A stretch of 64,000 nucleotides of DNA from an uncultured Saprospiraceae bacterium (GTDB lineage: Bacteria > Bacteroidota > Bacteroidia > Chitinophagales > Saprospiraceae), in NCBI GenBank assembly GCA_938045585.1, contig CALIAU010000010.1, positions 1 through 64,000 on the forward strand, in the 5' to 3' direction. How positions within the stretch are numbered: position 1 is the stretch's first letter; each line of letters opens with the position of its first letter. This document shows, piece by piece, positions 28,403 through 36,757 of the stretch. Both the position numbers and the translations under genes were made by a program. Below the pieces are notes generated by a model. The model saw nothing but the letters and a program-made list of their open reading frames with translations. It was not told the origin of the DNA and made no database searches.

Positions 28403-30181
28403 TTATTTAAACAAGTTTTCAATTTCCGATAGCTCATAAGTAACTATTGATTTTTTACCCTCTGAATTTACATATGGATTTTGACAGGCAAATAATTGAT
28501 CAATAATACTTTGCATTTCCTCTTCTGTTAAGCGTTTCCCTTTTTTTATGGATGTACTTTTAGCAAGGGAACGCGCTAAATTTTCTGCGATACCAAGTTG
28601 AAACTCAATATTGGACTCGTAGGCTTCTAAAAACTTATCCAGAGTGTCTTCAGTTGAGTTTTCTTCTAATTCTGCAGGAGTCGCATGCACGATAATACTA
28701 TTGTCACCAAAGTTTTCAATATCGTATCCAATATGGTTTAGTTCATCCACCATATTAATCAATAGGGTATACCGTTCTGGTGTATAATTTAGTGTAATAG
28801 GGAAGAGTAGTTTTTGTGAACTCCCCTGACCCTCCGATAAACAGTTCTTATATTTTTCATACAGAATCCGTTCGTGGGCATAACATTGATGTATGAGAAC
28901 AAAACCAGACTTTATTTGATGCACTATATAATTGTTGTGAATCTGGAACGGTTTGGATTTTATCTTATCAAGACTGGAATGCAAACTACCTTCCTCGGTT
29001 GCCGCGCTCCTATAAATGGTATCGTCTGTTTTAGAAATTTGATTTTCCTTGATTTCATCATACAAGGAAGACCATTTATCAATTTCTTGCTTTCCTGCCT
29101 TGGAATACTCTCTGCTCGGAATGTCCCTACCGATAGAACTTTGGACATGTTCAAACTGACGTTCCGCTTCAAAGTCAATCATCGGGCGTAGACTATATTT
29201 CCCAAGGGCATGTTTGATTGCCACATTGAGAAAATTATAAACAATGCGTTCTTCTTGGAATTTTATTTCATGCTTGGTAGGATGGACATTTATATCTATC
29301 TGTGAAGGATCTATGTTTAGATTTAAAACATAAAACGGATGCACATCCTTAGTAAGTAAGTCCCCATAAGCAAGCCGTATTGCGTGATTTAGGTAATTAC
29401 TCTTGATAAAGCGTTCGTTCACAAAGAGATACTGCTCACCTCTAGATTTTTTGGCAGAATCCGCCTGCCCCACAAAGCCTTGTACGGAAAAGGCATCTGT
29501 CTCTTCCTGCACTGGCAGCAATTTTTCATTATACTTCTTCCCAAAGATACTCACGACACGTTGTCGGATATTGGAGGTAGGGAGATAGTATAATTCTGTC
29601 CCGTTGTGATATACTTTGAAAAATATTTCAGGCTTAATAAGCGCGATGCGTTTAAATTCTTCAAGGATTTTACTCAACTCTGTGGCATCAGTCTTTAGGA
29701 AATTCCGACGTGCAGGAACATTGAAAAATAAATTCTTGACTGCAATGGAGCTACCCTTAGGCGTCTGACAAATTTCTTGGGTTTCTATTTGAGAACCATT
29801 AATAACTATACGCGTTCCTACCTCTTTGTCAGCAGTACGTGTTTTTAATTCCACGTGGGCTATGGAGGCAATAGAAGCAAGCGCTTCTCCACGGAAACCC
29901 ATGGTGTTTATTTTAAAAAGATCAGCTGCTTCTCTAATCTTGGAGGTTGCATGCCGTTCAAAGGATAAGCGTGCATCCGTTTCTGACATACCCTTCCCGT
30001 TATCTACCACCTGAATGAGAGACTTCCCTGAATCCTTAAGTATTATTTCTATTTCTGTACTTCCCGCATCAATTGAATTCTCTAGCAACTCTTTTATTAC
30101 AGAAGCAGGTCTTTGAATAACCTCACCCGCTGCGATCTGATTAGCAATTGATTCCGGAAGTAGCTGAATGATGTCAGCCAT
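28403..30181 (-). CDS. mutL: DNA mismatch repair protein MutL
   Basis: 592 residues. The N-terminal GHKL ATPase is complete: KELLENSIDAGST, DNGKGM, and GFRGEALASI, with a transducer domain to about 330. The C-terminal dimerisation domain contains HQCYAHERILYEKY in place of the endonuclease motif DQHAx2Ex4E; the Asp and His positions are His and Cys, and no clear CPHGRP-like motif follows. Nicking activity may therefore be absent or altered. The start overlaps the upstream small membrane protein gene by eight bases, so the two are translationally coupled. It heads a leftward run of rhomboid, rhomboid, EEP and cysS genes. Confidence 0.95.
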   Translation of the reverse strand: MADIIQLLPESIANQIAAGEVIQRPASVIKELLENSIDAGSTEIEIILKDSGKSLIQVVDNGKGMSETDARLSFERHATSKIREAADLFKINTMGFRGEALASIASIAHVELKTRTADKEVGTRIVINGSQIETQEICQTPKGSSIAVKNLFFNVPARRNFLKTDATELSKILEEFKRIALIKPEIFFKVYHNGTELYYLPTSNIRQRVVSIFGKKYNEKLLPVQEETDAFSVQGFVGQADSAKKSRGEQYLFVNERFIKSNYLNHAIRLAYGDLLTKDVHPFYVLNLNIDPSQIDINVHPTKHEIKFQEERIVYNFLNVAIKHALGKYSLRPMIDFEAERQFEHVQSSIGRDIPSREYSKAGKQEIDKWSSLYDEIKENQISKTDDTIYRSAATEEGSLHSSLDKIKSKPFQIHNNYIVHQIKSGFVLIHQCYAHERILYEKYKNCLSEGQGSSQKLLFPITLNYTPERYTLLINMVDELNHIGYDIENFGDNSIIVHATPAELEENSTEDTLDKFLEAYESNIEFQLGIAENLARSLAKSTSIKKGKRLTEEEMQSIIDQLFACQNPYVNSEGKKSIVTYELSEIENLFK

Positions 30182-30494
30182 CTGTTGTAAATGATTGAAT
30201 GATTTTTAGAAAACCGTCAGATTGCATCAATAACATAGAAAGCCCTATAAGCACTCCTATTATGACAACCAAGCGGACATTTGATTTTTTTGTTTCACTA
30301 GCTCTAAACTTCTTATCGCCTCGATATCTACTCTTAAGACCAGAACGGATTCTGTCCTTTGCAGCCTCAGGATCATTCTGAGCACTATGCCTATTCACCT
30401 GCTGGTCCAATGCCTCTTTTTCAGGGTCATAATACCTTGGTGTGTAGTTAAAGGAGTTGTGTTTTGGTCTTTTATTGAAACTAAATAAGCCCAT
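30174..30494 (-). CDS. small single-pass membrane protein upstream of mutL
   Basis: 106 residues. A basic, Arg/Lys-rich cytoplasmic segment (YTPRYYDPEKEALDQQV, AKDRIRSGLKSRYRG) precedes one transmembrane helix (VRLVVIIGVLIGLSMLLM) and a short tail. Similar small proteins sit before mutL in many Bacteroidota and are sometimes mislabelled as a riboflavin synthase subunit; I assign no function. It overlaps mutL by eight bases and is the first gene of the leftward unit, divergent from the purF-type gene. Confidence 0.82.
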   Translation of the reverse strand: MGLFSFNKRPKHNSFNYTPRYYDPEKEALDQQVNRHSAQNDPEAAKDRIRSGLKSRYRGDKKFRASETKKSNVRLVVIIGVLIGLSMLLMQSDGFLKIIQSFTTDG

Positions 30495-30610
30495 ATATGC
30501 TATCTGTCTTCAAATGTACACAGACTTAGAAGGTATTCAAAGAAAATAGCAGGCGGTATTCACTATATAATCGTATTTTTACCGCATAATTTTCCTGAGA
30601 GAATTTTAAG

Positions 30611-32506
30611 ATGAGTGAACAAATCAAACATGAATGTGGATTAGCGTTTATTCGCTTGAGGAAACCACTTGAGTACTATCTAGATAAGTATGGTACAGCA
30701 CTATATGGCCTAAATAAATTAAGGCTTTTAATGCAAAAACAGCGGAATAGAGGGCAGGATGGAGCAGGAGCTGCCATAATTAAACTAGATATGCCGCCAG
30801 GTTCCCGCTATATCAGCCGAAAAAGAGATAATTCCCCTACCTATCTGCGTAATTTGTTCCAAAACATTTACGGTAACTTTAATGATGTAGACCCTGCTAA
30901 AATGCAGGATATACCCTGGCTTAAAAAGAACAAGCCATATATAGGTGAACTCCTCTTAGGACACCTCAGATATGGTACCCATAGTTCTAATAGCATAGAA
31001 ACCTGCCACCCCTTTCTTAGACAGAATAATTATATCACGAGAAACCTAGTCCTTGCTGGAAACTTCAACATGACCAATGTGGACGAACTCTTTAGTGAAC
31101 TTATAGAGGTAGGTCAGCATCCTAAGGAAAAATCGGATACAGTTACTGTACTAGAAAAAATAGGACACTTTTTAGACGCTGAGGTAGAGCGCACCTTCAA
31201 TTGGTTCAAGCCTGAAGGATATAACAATCAAGAAATTACGCGACTGATTGGGGATAGTCTGGATGTGCAGCGCGTATTACAACGCTCATGTAGAAAGTTT
31301 GATGGAGGCTATGTCATGGCAGGGATGTTAGGACACGGGGATGCCTTTGTGTGTAGAGATCCAGCAGGTATCCGTCCAGCCTTTTACTATGCAGATGACG
31401 AAGTGGTCGTGATGGCCTCAGAAAAGCCAGCTATTCAGACAGCCTTTAATGTGCAGTATAATAAGATACAAGAACTAGAGCGCGGTCACGCACTCATTGT
31501 AAAAAAGGATGGAAACTATGATGTAAAGCCATTTAAAGATCAGCTGGAAAGAAAGGCCTGTTCATTTGAACGCATCTACTTCTCGAGAGGCACAGATAAA
31601 GATATTTACCTCGAAAGAAAACAGTTGGGTAAAGCGATGGCAGCGAAGATTATGCAGAAGGTGAATTATGATTTTGAAAATACCGTCTTCTCATTTATTC
31701 CCAATACGGCAGAGGTTGCATTCTACGGTATGATGGAAGGCATCCACGAACTCCTAAATGAATACAAAGGAAAAAGCATAATTGATCTTGGAGCAAATCC
31801 TGATCCAGAAGAGGTGAAAAAGATAACGGCTTGGCAACCACGTATGGAAAAGCTAGCCGTGAAAGACGCGAAGATGCGCACCTTCATCGCAGATGATACA
31901 AGTAGGGGAGAGATGATGTCACATGTCTATGATGTTACCTATGGTATTGTAAAAAATCACATTGATACCCTGGTGGTAATAGATGATTCTATCGTGCGAG
32001 GAACCACTTTGAGGGATAGCATTATTCAAAACTTAGCGCGTCTAAAGCCTAAAAAAATTATTGTTCTATCCTCTGCTCCACAGATACGATATCCTGATTG
32101 CTATGGTATCGATATGTCGAAGATGAAAAACTTTGTTGCCTTTAAAGCACTCGTGGCTTTATTGAAAGAGGACGGCAAAGAAGACTTGTTAGAAAAAACC
32201 TATCACGCGTGTAAGGAACAATTGAGCCTGCCACTAGACAAGATAGAAAATAAGGTCAAGGATTTATATGATCATTATACAGCAGAACAGATCTCTGCAA
32301 AAATTTCTGAGATAGTCACTGCTAAGAACATTATCCCAGAGGTAGAAGTAATCTATCAGACGATAGAAGACCTGCATGCCGCCTGTCCTAATCACACAGG
32401 AGATTGGTATTTCTCAGGTGTCTATCCTACACCAGGCGGAAATAAAATTGCAAATATTGCCTTCATCAACTTTATGGAGAAGAAAGATCTGCGTGCCTAT
32501 GCCTAA
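30611..32506 (+). CDS. purF: amidophosphoribosyltransferase-type class II glutamine amidotransferase
   Basis: 631 residues. The nucleophile is Cys9 (KHECGLAFIRL) after a short propeptide, followed by NRGQDGAGAA and GHLRYGTHSSN of the class II glutaminase. The phosphoribosyltransferase part contains the PRPP motif VIDDSIVRGTTLRDS. It corresponds to the long Bacteroidota version of PurF (the classic enzyme has about 500 residues) with an extended C-terminal region. The expected reaction is PRPP plus glutamine to phosphoribosylamine, the first step of purine synthesis. It is monocistronic: followed by a long repeat island with no gene. Confidence 0.9.
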   Translation: MSEQIKHECGLAFIRLRKPLEYYLDKYGTALYGLNKLRLLMQKQRNRGQDGAGAAIIKLDMPPGSRYISRKRDNSPTYLRNLFQNIYGNFNDVDPAKMQDIPWLKKNKPYIGELLLGHLRYGTHSSNSIETCHPFLRQNNYITRNLVLAGNFNMTNVDELFSELIEVGQHPKEKSDTVTVLEKIGHFLDAEVERTFNWFKPEGYNNQEITRLIGDSLDVQRVLQRSCRKFDGGYVMAGMLGHGDAFVCRDPAGIRPAFYYADDEVVVMASEKPAIQTAFNVQYNKIQELERGHALIVKKDGNYDVKPFKDQLERKACSFERIYFSRGTDKDIYLERKQLGKAMAAKIMQKVNYDFENTVFSFIPNTAEVAFYGMMEGIHELLNEYKGKSIIDLGANPDPEEVKKITAWQPRMEKLAVKDAKMRTFIADDTSRGEMMSHVYDVTYGIVKNHIDTLVVIDDSIVRGTTLRDSIIQNLARLKPKKIIVLSSAPQIRYPDCYGIDMSKMKNFVAFKALVALLKEDGKEDLLEKTYHACKEQLSLPLDKIENKVKDLYDHYTAEQISAKISEIVTAKNIIPEVEVIYQTIEDLHAACPNHTGDWYFSGVYPTPGGNKIANIAFINFMEKKDLRAYA

Positions 32507-32530
32507 GACTGAGTCTAGGATTTAGAATAA

Positions 32531-32660
32531 TTTTTGGGCGTGCCCTCTGTGCTAAAGCACACAGGTCGTGTCGTCCGCAGCCAGGTCCTTCGGACGCCTC
32601 CGGCCTGCTACCACCTGCCTGCGTGCGCAAGCAGGCAGGCCACTCACGCGCACGCAGGCC
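32531..32660 (+). repeat. dispersed structured intergenic element, left edge of the repeat island
   Basis: Begins tttttgggcgtgccctc, then a hairpin (ctgtgct/agcacac arms), AGGTCGTGTCG, CGCAGCCAGGTCC with tight ccttcgg/cctccgg turns, CTGCTACCACC and CACTCACGC, and includes the cctgcctgc/gcaggcagg palindrome (32614-32639). The same order appears at 62896-62990 and, more diverged, at 40898-41046 and 13336-13612. It is non-coding. Confidence 0.75.
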
Positions 32661-32668
32661 ACTCACGC

Positions 32669-32776
32669 GTTATACGTGACTTGTAGATAGGAATCTACAA
32701 GTCACGTATTTATTATTGTTTAATTGGAACAGGTTTGATATGTATGTGTAGTTTGGAAACTACACTTAACGGTAAA
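32669..32776 (+). repeat. REP/BIME-like unit 1, type a
   Basis: Hairpin A is a 16-bp perfect stem (tacgtgacttgtagat at 32673-32688, partner 32693-32708, loop agga). A conserved AT-rich linker (atttattattgtttaattgg) leads to hairpin B, gtgtagttt-gg-aaactacac, and then acggtaaa. Both stems carry GTAG/CTAC, the tetranucleotide typical of REP sequences handled by TnpA-REP (RAYT) transposases. Confidence 0.75.
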
Positions 32777-32856
32777 CTAGTCCGCGTGAGTTGCCTGGAA
32801 AGTGGCCGCATGGACAGACCCGCCTGCGTGCGTAAGCAGGCAGGCCCTGTAGGGGC

Positions 32857-32951
32857 CGACTGACTTGTAGATTTCAATCTACAAGTATGTATTATCATTG
32901 TTTAATTAGAAGGGTATGATATGATTGCGTAGTTTGGAAACTACTCGTAAG
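32857..32951 (+). repeat. REP-like unit 2, type b
   Basis: Hairpin A stem acttgtagatt (32863-32873) pairs with aatctacaagt (32876-32886); hairpin B is gtagttt-gg-aaactac (32929-32944). The linker reads ...taattagaagggtatgatatgattgc, which differs from type a and matches unit 4. The upstream tatacgtg extension of units 1, 3 and 4 is missing. Confidence 0.72.
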
Positions 32952-32968
32952 TGAGATATCTGTGTAAA

Positions 32969-33075
32969 GTTATACGTGACTTGTAGATTCCTATCTACAA
33001 GTATGTATTTATCATTGTTTAATTGGAATAGGTTTGATATGTATGTGTAGTTTGGAAACTACACTTGACGGTAAA
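32969..33075 (+). repeat. REP-like unit 3, type a
   Basis: Near-copy of unit 1: gttatacgtgacttgtagat start, the same linker with one change (ggaatagg), hairpin B gtgtagttt-gg-aaactacac and the acggtaaa end. The lower stem of hairpin A is lost because the 3' side reads atgtattt instead of cacgtatt. Confidence 0.75.
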
Positions 33076-33094
33076 TCAAATAAAACAGAAACGT

Positions 33095-33118
33095 CCAAGG
33101 GGTCATGACCTCTTGAAC
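33095..33118. repeat. short hairpin repeat, copy 1
   Basis: Stem caaggggt/acctcttg around a catg loop, ending gaac. A 24-base near-copy with two differences lies at 41112-41135, where the same stem is perfectly paired (accccttg). Here one pair is G-U, so pairing is kept in both. Confidence 0.55.
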
Positions 33119-33158
33119 AAAGAGTCTTTTCTCTCTAATTGTCCTCTTGACCAGTTAA

Positions 33159-33264
33159 GTTATACGTGACTTGTAGATTCCAATCTACAAGTATGTATTT
33201 ATCATTGTTTAATTAGATGGGTATGATATGATTGCGTAGTTTGGAAACTACGCATGACGGTATA
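33159..33264 (+). repeat. REP-like unit 4, type b
   Basis: Starts gttatacgtgacttgtagatt, hairpin A with a cc loop, type b linker (taattagatgggtatgatatg), hairpin B gcgtagttt-gg-aaactacgc and gacggtata. Its hairpin B has lengthened arms (gc/gc) relative to unit 2, keeping base pairing. Confidence 0.75.
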
Positions 33265-33274
33265 GGGAGCTAGG

Positions 33275-33374
33275 AAGGGCACGACCTGCCTACTTGCAAA
33301 GCAAGTAGGCACATTCTGCAGTGCACGTACTGCAGAATGTCCTGAGTGCTAACGAAGGAGGGCACGCCCAAAAA
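33275..33374 (-). repeat. structured element closing the repeat island
   Basis: Read on the minus strand: gggcgtgccctcc, two long hairpins (acattctgcagt/actgcagaatgt and gcctacttgc/gcaagtaggc), then AGGTCGTGCCC. The opening and the AGGTCGTG segment match the element at 32531, but the hairpin arms in between are different sequences of similar form. 33375-33500 is plain AT-rich leader of the SPOR gene with no clear promoter match. Confidence 0.68.
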
Positions 33375-33500
33375 AATCGTAATATTTCATTCTAATTTTT
33401 AGTACTGATAGGATTAAATCGAAATTTCCCACCTAAGTTCTTTACTTCTAAGAAACAACATATTATAAAAATTCATAATTTTACAGACAAGACTAGAACT

Positions 33501-34094
33501 ATGAATAAGATTTTAAAAGCAATTGTATATATACTCATACTTATCTTTCTGTATTTATGGTTAAGTACTGTTTTTGATTCTTGTGGAAATAAAACAGTGG
33601 ATGCAAATGCCGATACGGAAAGTATTATTGAAGAAGGCCTCGGAGATGACGACTTGGTAGACCTATCTTCCGTGGTAGATGAGGATGACGAATTTGAATC
33701 TGAAGAGGAAGAAACTAGTTATGAAGATCAAGCATCCAATCGAACAGAGGATGTCTCTGGTGATCTGACGGCACCCTTAGAAGAGGATGAAGAGGTGGAA
33801 GAGCCTAGGTCCACAAGACAGGCTGACCCAGCGCCAGCACCGCGTACCTATAGAGCTGATGATAGTGCGCCCTACCTGATAGTGGCAGGAAGTTTCTCAC
33901 AAGAAGGAAACGCCAATGCCTTTGTAGACAAATTAAGGCGCATGGGATATAGAGAAGCGGAGAAGGTGCGTTTTGACGATTCTAAGTTTTATTCTGTGGT
34001 TGCGCAGCGATTCGGAAATAAAAATACGGCAAACTCAGAAGCAAGAAATCTGAAGTCAAGAGGTGTAGATTGTTACGTCCATACACGAAAATAA
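33501..34094 (+). CDS. membrane-anchored SPOR domain protein
   Basis: 197 residues. One N-terminal transmembrane anchor (LKAIVYILILIFLYLWL), a long acidic linker rich in Glu and Asp (residues about 35-110), a short Pro/Arg stretch, then a C-terminal SPOR domain (APYLIVAGSFSQEGNANAF ... YSVVAQRFGNKNTANSEA). SPOR domains bind peptidoglycan lacking stem peptides, often at division sites. A role in envelope or division is inferred. Its stop is followed directly by the ATG of the next gene. Confidence 0.9.
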   Translation: MNKILKAIVYILILIFLYLWLSTVFDSCGNKTVDANADTESIIEEGLGDDDLVDLSSVVDEDDEFESEEEETSYEDQASNRTEDVSGDLTAPLEEDEEVEEPRSTRQADPAPAPRTYRADDSAPYLIVAGSFSQEGNANAFVDKLRRMGYREAEKVRFDDSKFYSVVAQRFGNKNTANSEARNLKSRGVDCYVHTRK

Positions 34095-34841
34095 ATGTGC
34101 GGTAGATCATCCCTAAGCAAGACAGAAAAAGAACTGGAAGAACGCTTTAAGTCCAGCTTTTATTCAGATGATCTGATCCGATATAATCCGCTCCCAAATT
34201 ATAATGTAGCGCCTTCTCATTATCATCCTGTTATCACAAACACGGAACCAGATAAGTTTCGATTTTTCAGATGGGGGCTCATTCCGTTCTGGGCCAAAGA
34301 TGAAAAGATTGGTTATAAAATGATTAATGCACGGGTAGAAACGCTCACACAAAAACCTGCATTTAAAACGCCCTTGTTGAAACGAAGATGTATAGTTCCC
34401 TTTGATGGATTCTATGAGTGGAAGAAGGAAGCTGATGGTAGCAAAACACCCTACCGTATTGTACTAAAACAAACCGAAATATTTTCTCTAGCAGGCCTAT
34501 GGGAAAAATGGAAAAATGCAGAGGGAGAAGATATATATAGCTTCACAGTAATTACGCAGGCTCCCAATAAACTGATGTCTAAGATTCACAATAGAATGCC
34601 TGCCATTCTTAATCCAGATGAAGAGCGATTATGGTTAGAAGACGGAGTCCCTGTTGAGGAGCTGATTAAACTTATTAAGCCATATCCGGATGCGATGATG
34701 GATGCATATACGGTAAGTAGTAGGGTAGGGAATGTGCGGAATAACGATGCAAGTTTAATAGAACCCTATACCAAGATAGTAGAAGCCCCTAAAAAGAAAA
34801 CCGACGAAGGAGATATGAATAGACATACGCTTTTTGATTAA
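34095..34841 (+). CDS. SOS response-associated peptidase family protein (YedK/HMCES type)
   Basis: 248 residues, ATG directly abutting the SPOR stop codon. The catalytic Cys2 (MCGRSSL) forms a thiazolidine crosslink to abasic sites in single-stranded DNA in known members. Also present are NARVET (Asn), PFDGFYEWKK (Glu) and IHNRMPAIL (His), the full active-site set. It protects or flags abasic DNA. Cotranscription with a SPOR protein is unexplained functionally. A terminator follows. Confidence 0.95.
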   Translation: MCGRSSLSKTEKELEERFKSSFYSDDLIRYNPLPNYNVAPSHYHPVITNTEPDKFRFFRWGLIPFWAKDEKIGYKMINARVETLTQKPAFKTPLLKRRCIVPFDGFYEWKKEADGSKTPYRIVLKQTEIFSLAGLWEKWKNAEGEDIYSFTVITQAPNKLMSKIHNRMPAILNPDEERLWLEDGVPVEELIKLIKPYPDAMMDAYTVSSRVGNVRNNDASLIEPYTKIVEAPKKKTDEGDMNRHTLFD

Positions 34842-34874
34842 AGCTCTTAAGAAAATTATAGAATGCTTAGACAT

Positions 34875-34912
34875 AAAAAAAGCCCAGCTAATTACTAGCC
34901 GGGCTTTTTTTT
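34875..34912. terminator. intrinsic terminator between convergent genes
   Basis: Stem agcccagcta/tagccgggct with one mismatch and loop attac, preceded by an A run and followed by a T run, so it can act on both strands. It separates the YedK-type gene from the lipoprotein gene ending at 34928. Confidence 0.88.
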
Positions 34913-34927
34913 ATATGCTTTTTGTGA

Positions 34928-36160
34928 TTAAAATTTCACATTGAATCTGTAGAAATCTGAATTGTCTCCAGGTGCTGCCTTTTCATTTACTTCTATAGTT
35001 TCTAACAAGTAATAGTTAGTCCCATTCGCTACAGCGTAAATGTCACCCTCCTCCGTAATCCACTCATTGAGTGGAGAAACATCATACGCGCCTACAATTG
35101 CCTCTCTAAAGTTTACACTTGCAAAGCTAAATGTTTCTGGAACACCATTTTCTCCTGGTCTTACTAGTCTTACATCAAATCCATTTACACCTTCAATTTT
35201 TCTGATCCAGTCTGATCCTGGTTGGCTGATATCGATACCTAAATCTCTTATCTCAGCAAGTGGATCAGCGCTTCCAGTTCCCATACCTGTGTCAAGATCT
35301 AGTCCACCTGTTCCTGCAGGTCCTGCAGAGTTTAATAATACACCCTCTAGTGTAGTAGTAAGAGCAGTACCTGTTGAAATGTCTACAGAGCTAGTTGCAG
35401 ACTCACCATCCGTTGCTGTGATTCTTACATCATAGGTAAATGTTCCTCCTGCTTCAGGTGCACGTATATAGATTTTCTTCATTGTAAATCCTTGCTGATC
35501 AGCAGCTGGGATAGCATATGGATTTGCATCAAAGCCAGTAGAAAGATCTCCATAATAGAGTCTGCTAAGGTCTGTCATAAGGACACCGTTTTCCCATACT
35601 TCTACAGTGCTCAGATCTCCTGAGCCAGGTGTCGCGTCGAAATCTAAAGCAACGATCGAACCTGGATCAGCAGTTACGTTGCTTCCTCCCATGTATGTAA
35701 AGGTAGGAGGAGTCACTACTACTGAAAGTTCTGTTGTTACTGTTACTGTCTCAGAATCAAGATTGTTATTTTCATCTACAGTTTCAAATCTATACGTTCG
35801 TACAGCTTCATCTGCATGGCTCACTACTTCAACATCGTAAGAAAAGCCAACTGTTTTTTCATCACCTACTAAGATGATTGGGTTTGCTCCTGCAAAAACC
35901 GAATTAAATGTGATTCTTGTAGGATCTATAAGTGTTCCATCTTCATAGACAGCAAATGATCTAAGATCTGCATCACCTGGTGTAGCTGTAGCAGTTACAA
36001 TAAATGCTTGCAATGGCTCCAGTGTAACTTCCGAACCATCAAGAGCAATGGAAGGAGGAGTTGCAGTAGGGTCACCGCCACCACCTAGATCTTCTTCACA
36101 AGAAGTCATTAAAAACATGGTTCCAACGAAGAGCATGAATGGATAAAGTAAATTTTTCAT
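34928..36160 (-). CDS. predicted surface lipoprotein with two Ig-like beta domains
   Basis: 410 residues. Lipoprotein signal ending MTSC, followed by EEDLGGGGDP; an acidic stretch right after the lipid Cys fits the surface-export signal of Bacteroidota. Two similar segments (SIALDGSEVTLEPLQAFIVT and MGGSNVTADPGSIVALDFDA, each followed by GxxDLxxxxVxExGxLxxDxxRxxxN/Y) indicate a duplicated Ig-like domain between about 35 and 270. The C-terminal 130 residues are a further beta-rich domain with no recognised family. Function unknown. Confidence 0.8.
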   Translation of the reverse strand: MKNLLYPFMLFVGTMFLMTSCEEDLGGGGDPTATPPSIALDGSEVTLEPLQAFIVTATATPGDADLRSFAVYEDGTLIDPTRITFNSVFAGANPIILVGDEKTVGFSYDVEVVSHADEAVRTYRFETVDENNNLDSETVTVTTELSVVVTPPTFTYMGGSNVTADPGSIVALDFDATPGSGDLSTVEVWENGVLMTDLSRLYYGDLSTGFDANPYAIPAADQQGFTMKKIYIRAPEAGGTFTYDVRITATDGESATSSVDISTGTALTTTLEGVLLNSAGPAGTGGLDLDTGMGTGSADPLAEIRDLGIDISQPGSDWIRKIEGVNGFDVRLVRPGENGVPETFSFASVNFREAIVGAYDVSPLNEWITEEGDIYAVANGTNYYLLETIEVNEKAAPGDNSDFYRFNVKF

Positions 36161-36455
36161 TATTAATTAATAGTTTGATTTAAGAAATAGAAGTGTCTGT
36201 TGTTATTTCGTTTAGACGTTTTGAAAACGAATTTGAATCTTAAAAAATGCTTAAAAACTTGATTTTTTTCATTTCAAACCCAAAAATCAGGGTTTTACCT
36301 AGGAATTAGCGCAAAATTAGTAAATGGATTGGACTTTTTAGTATGAACAATTTATTGTTCCTGCTCTAGAGATATGGCAGTAATACACGTGTATTGGGGA
36401 AATGGACACTTAAAATATGAACAAGAATTGCTTTTTGACTCCCTTTGTTTACAAA

Positions 36456-36698
36456 CTAGTTACATACACAGGCTAAACACTCCTCCTCGCTCGCAAAGCC
36501 ATATTCTGAACAACCACTATACGATATCATTTCACAGCTCTTTGTATCACCCTCATAAAACCACCTAGAGAAAAATGCTAAACATTCTTCCACAGGAACA
36601 ACATCTGTACAGGCAGAGGGTAGATCTTCACAAGCATCTGAATCGCCGCAGGCAAGCAAACTTGTTAAGAGTAGAAGAGATAGTATGTACTTTTTCAT
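36456..36698 (-). CDS. small cysteine-rich lipoprotein with a Kunitz/BPTI-like domain
   Basis: 80 residues. Lipobox LLAC places the lipid on Cys17. Residues 30-79 match the Kunitz cysteine layout: Cys30-x8-Cys39-x15-Cys55-x7-Cys63, identical to the spacing of BPTI Cys5, 14, 30 and 38, then Cys74 after ten residues (12 in BPTI) and Cys77/Cys79. CLAFFSRWFYE aligns with the BPTI segment CKARIIRYFYN, and CEMISYSGC with CQTFVYGGC. The P1 position is Leu40, which in animal inhibitors favours chymotrypsin- or elastase-like targets. Cys23 and Cys79 could form an additional disulfide. The strict PROSITE pattern is not met because the last loop is two residues short. Protease inhibition at the cell surface is inference. 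Confidence 0.7.
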   Translation of the reverse strand: MKKYILSLLLLTSLLACGDSDACEDLPSACTDVVPVEECLAFFSRWFYEGDTKSCEMISYSGCSEYGFASEEECLACVCN

Positions 36699-36757
36699 TG
36701 TTTTCTTTATATGATATACCGCTATTTAGCTCTCAGTGTTGCCTTTACCCAGATAAT

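Larger units (their letters stand above)
32531..33374. repeat. repeat island bounded by a 17-bp inverted repeat
   Basis: The bases tttttgggcgtgccctc (32531-32547) recur as their exact reverse complement at 33358-33374, enclosing 844 bp with no gene. Inside lie two edge elements, four REP-like units and a second cctgcgtgcgtaagcagg palindrome near 32822-32845. The layout resembles a non-autonomous mobile element or a nest of palindromes; no transposase is present and no clear target-site duplication is seen. Confidence 0.6.

Noticed and set aside
32472-32898. Short minus-strand frames in the repeat island
   Set aside because: They read through palindromes and GC-rich repeats, lack start context and overlap the purF 3' end.
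32669-33264. Possible CRISPR array
   Set aside because: Units are about 95-108 bases, spacing is uneven (300 bases between like units, otherwise about 110-190), units alternate between two types, and no cas genes are present.
32531-33374. Complete insertion sequence
   Set aside because: The ends are inverted repeats but no transposase frame or clear target duplication exists, so only a repeat island is claimed.
36374-36568. 64-residue plus-strand frame opposite the Kunitz-like gene
   Set aside because: Antisense to a better-supported gene with a lipobox and a cysteine pattern; no coding signal of its own.
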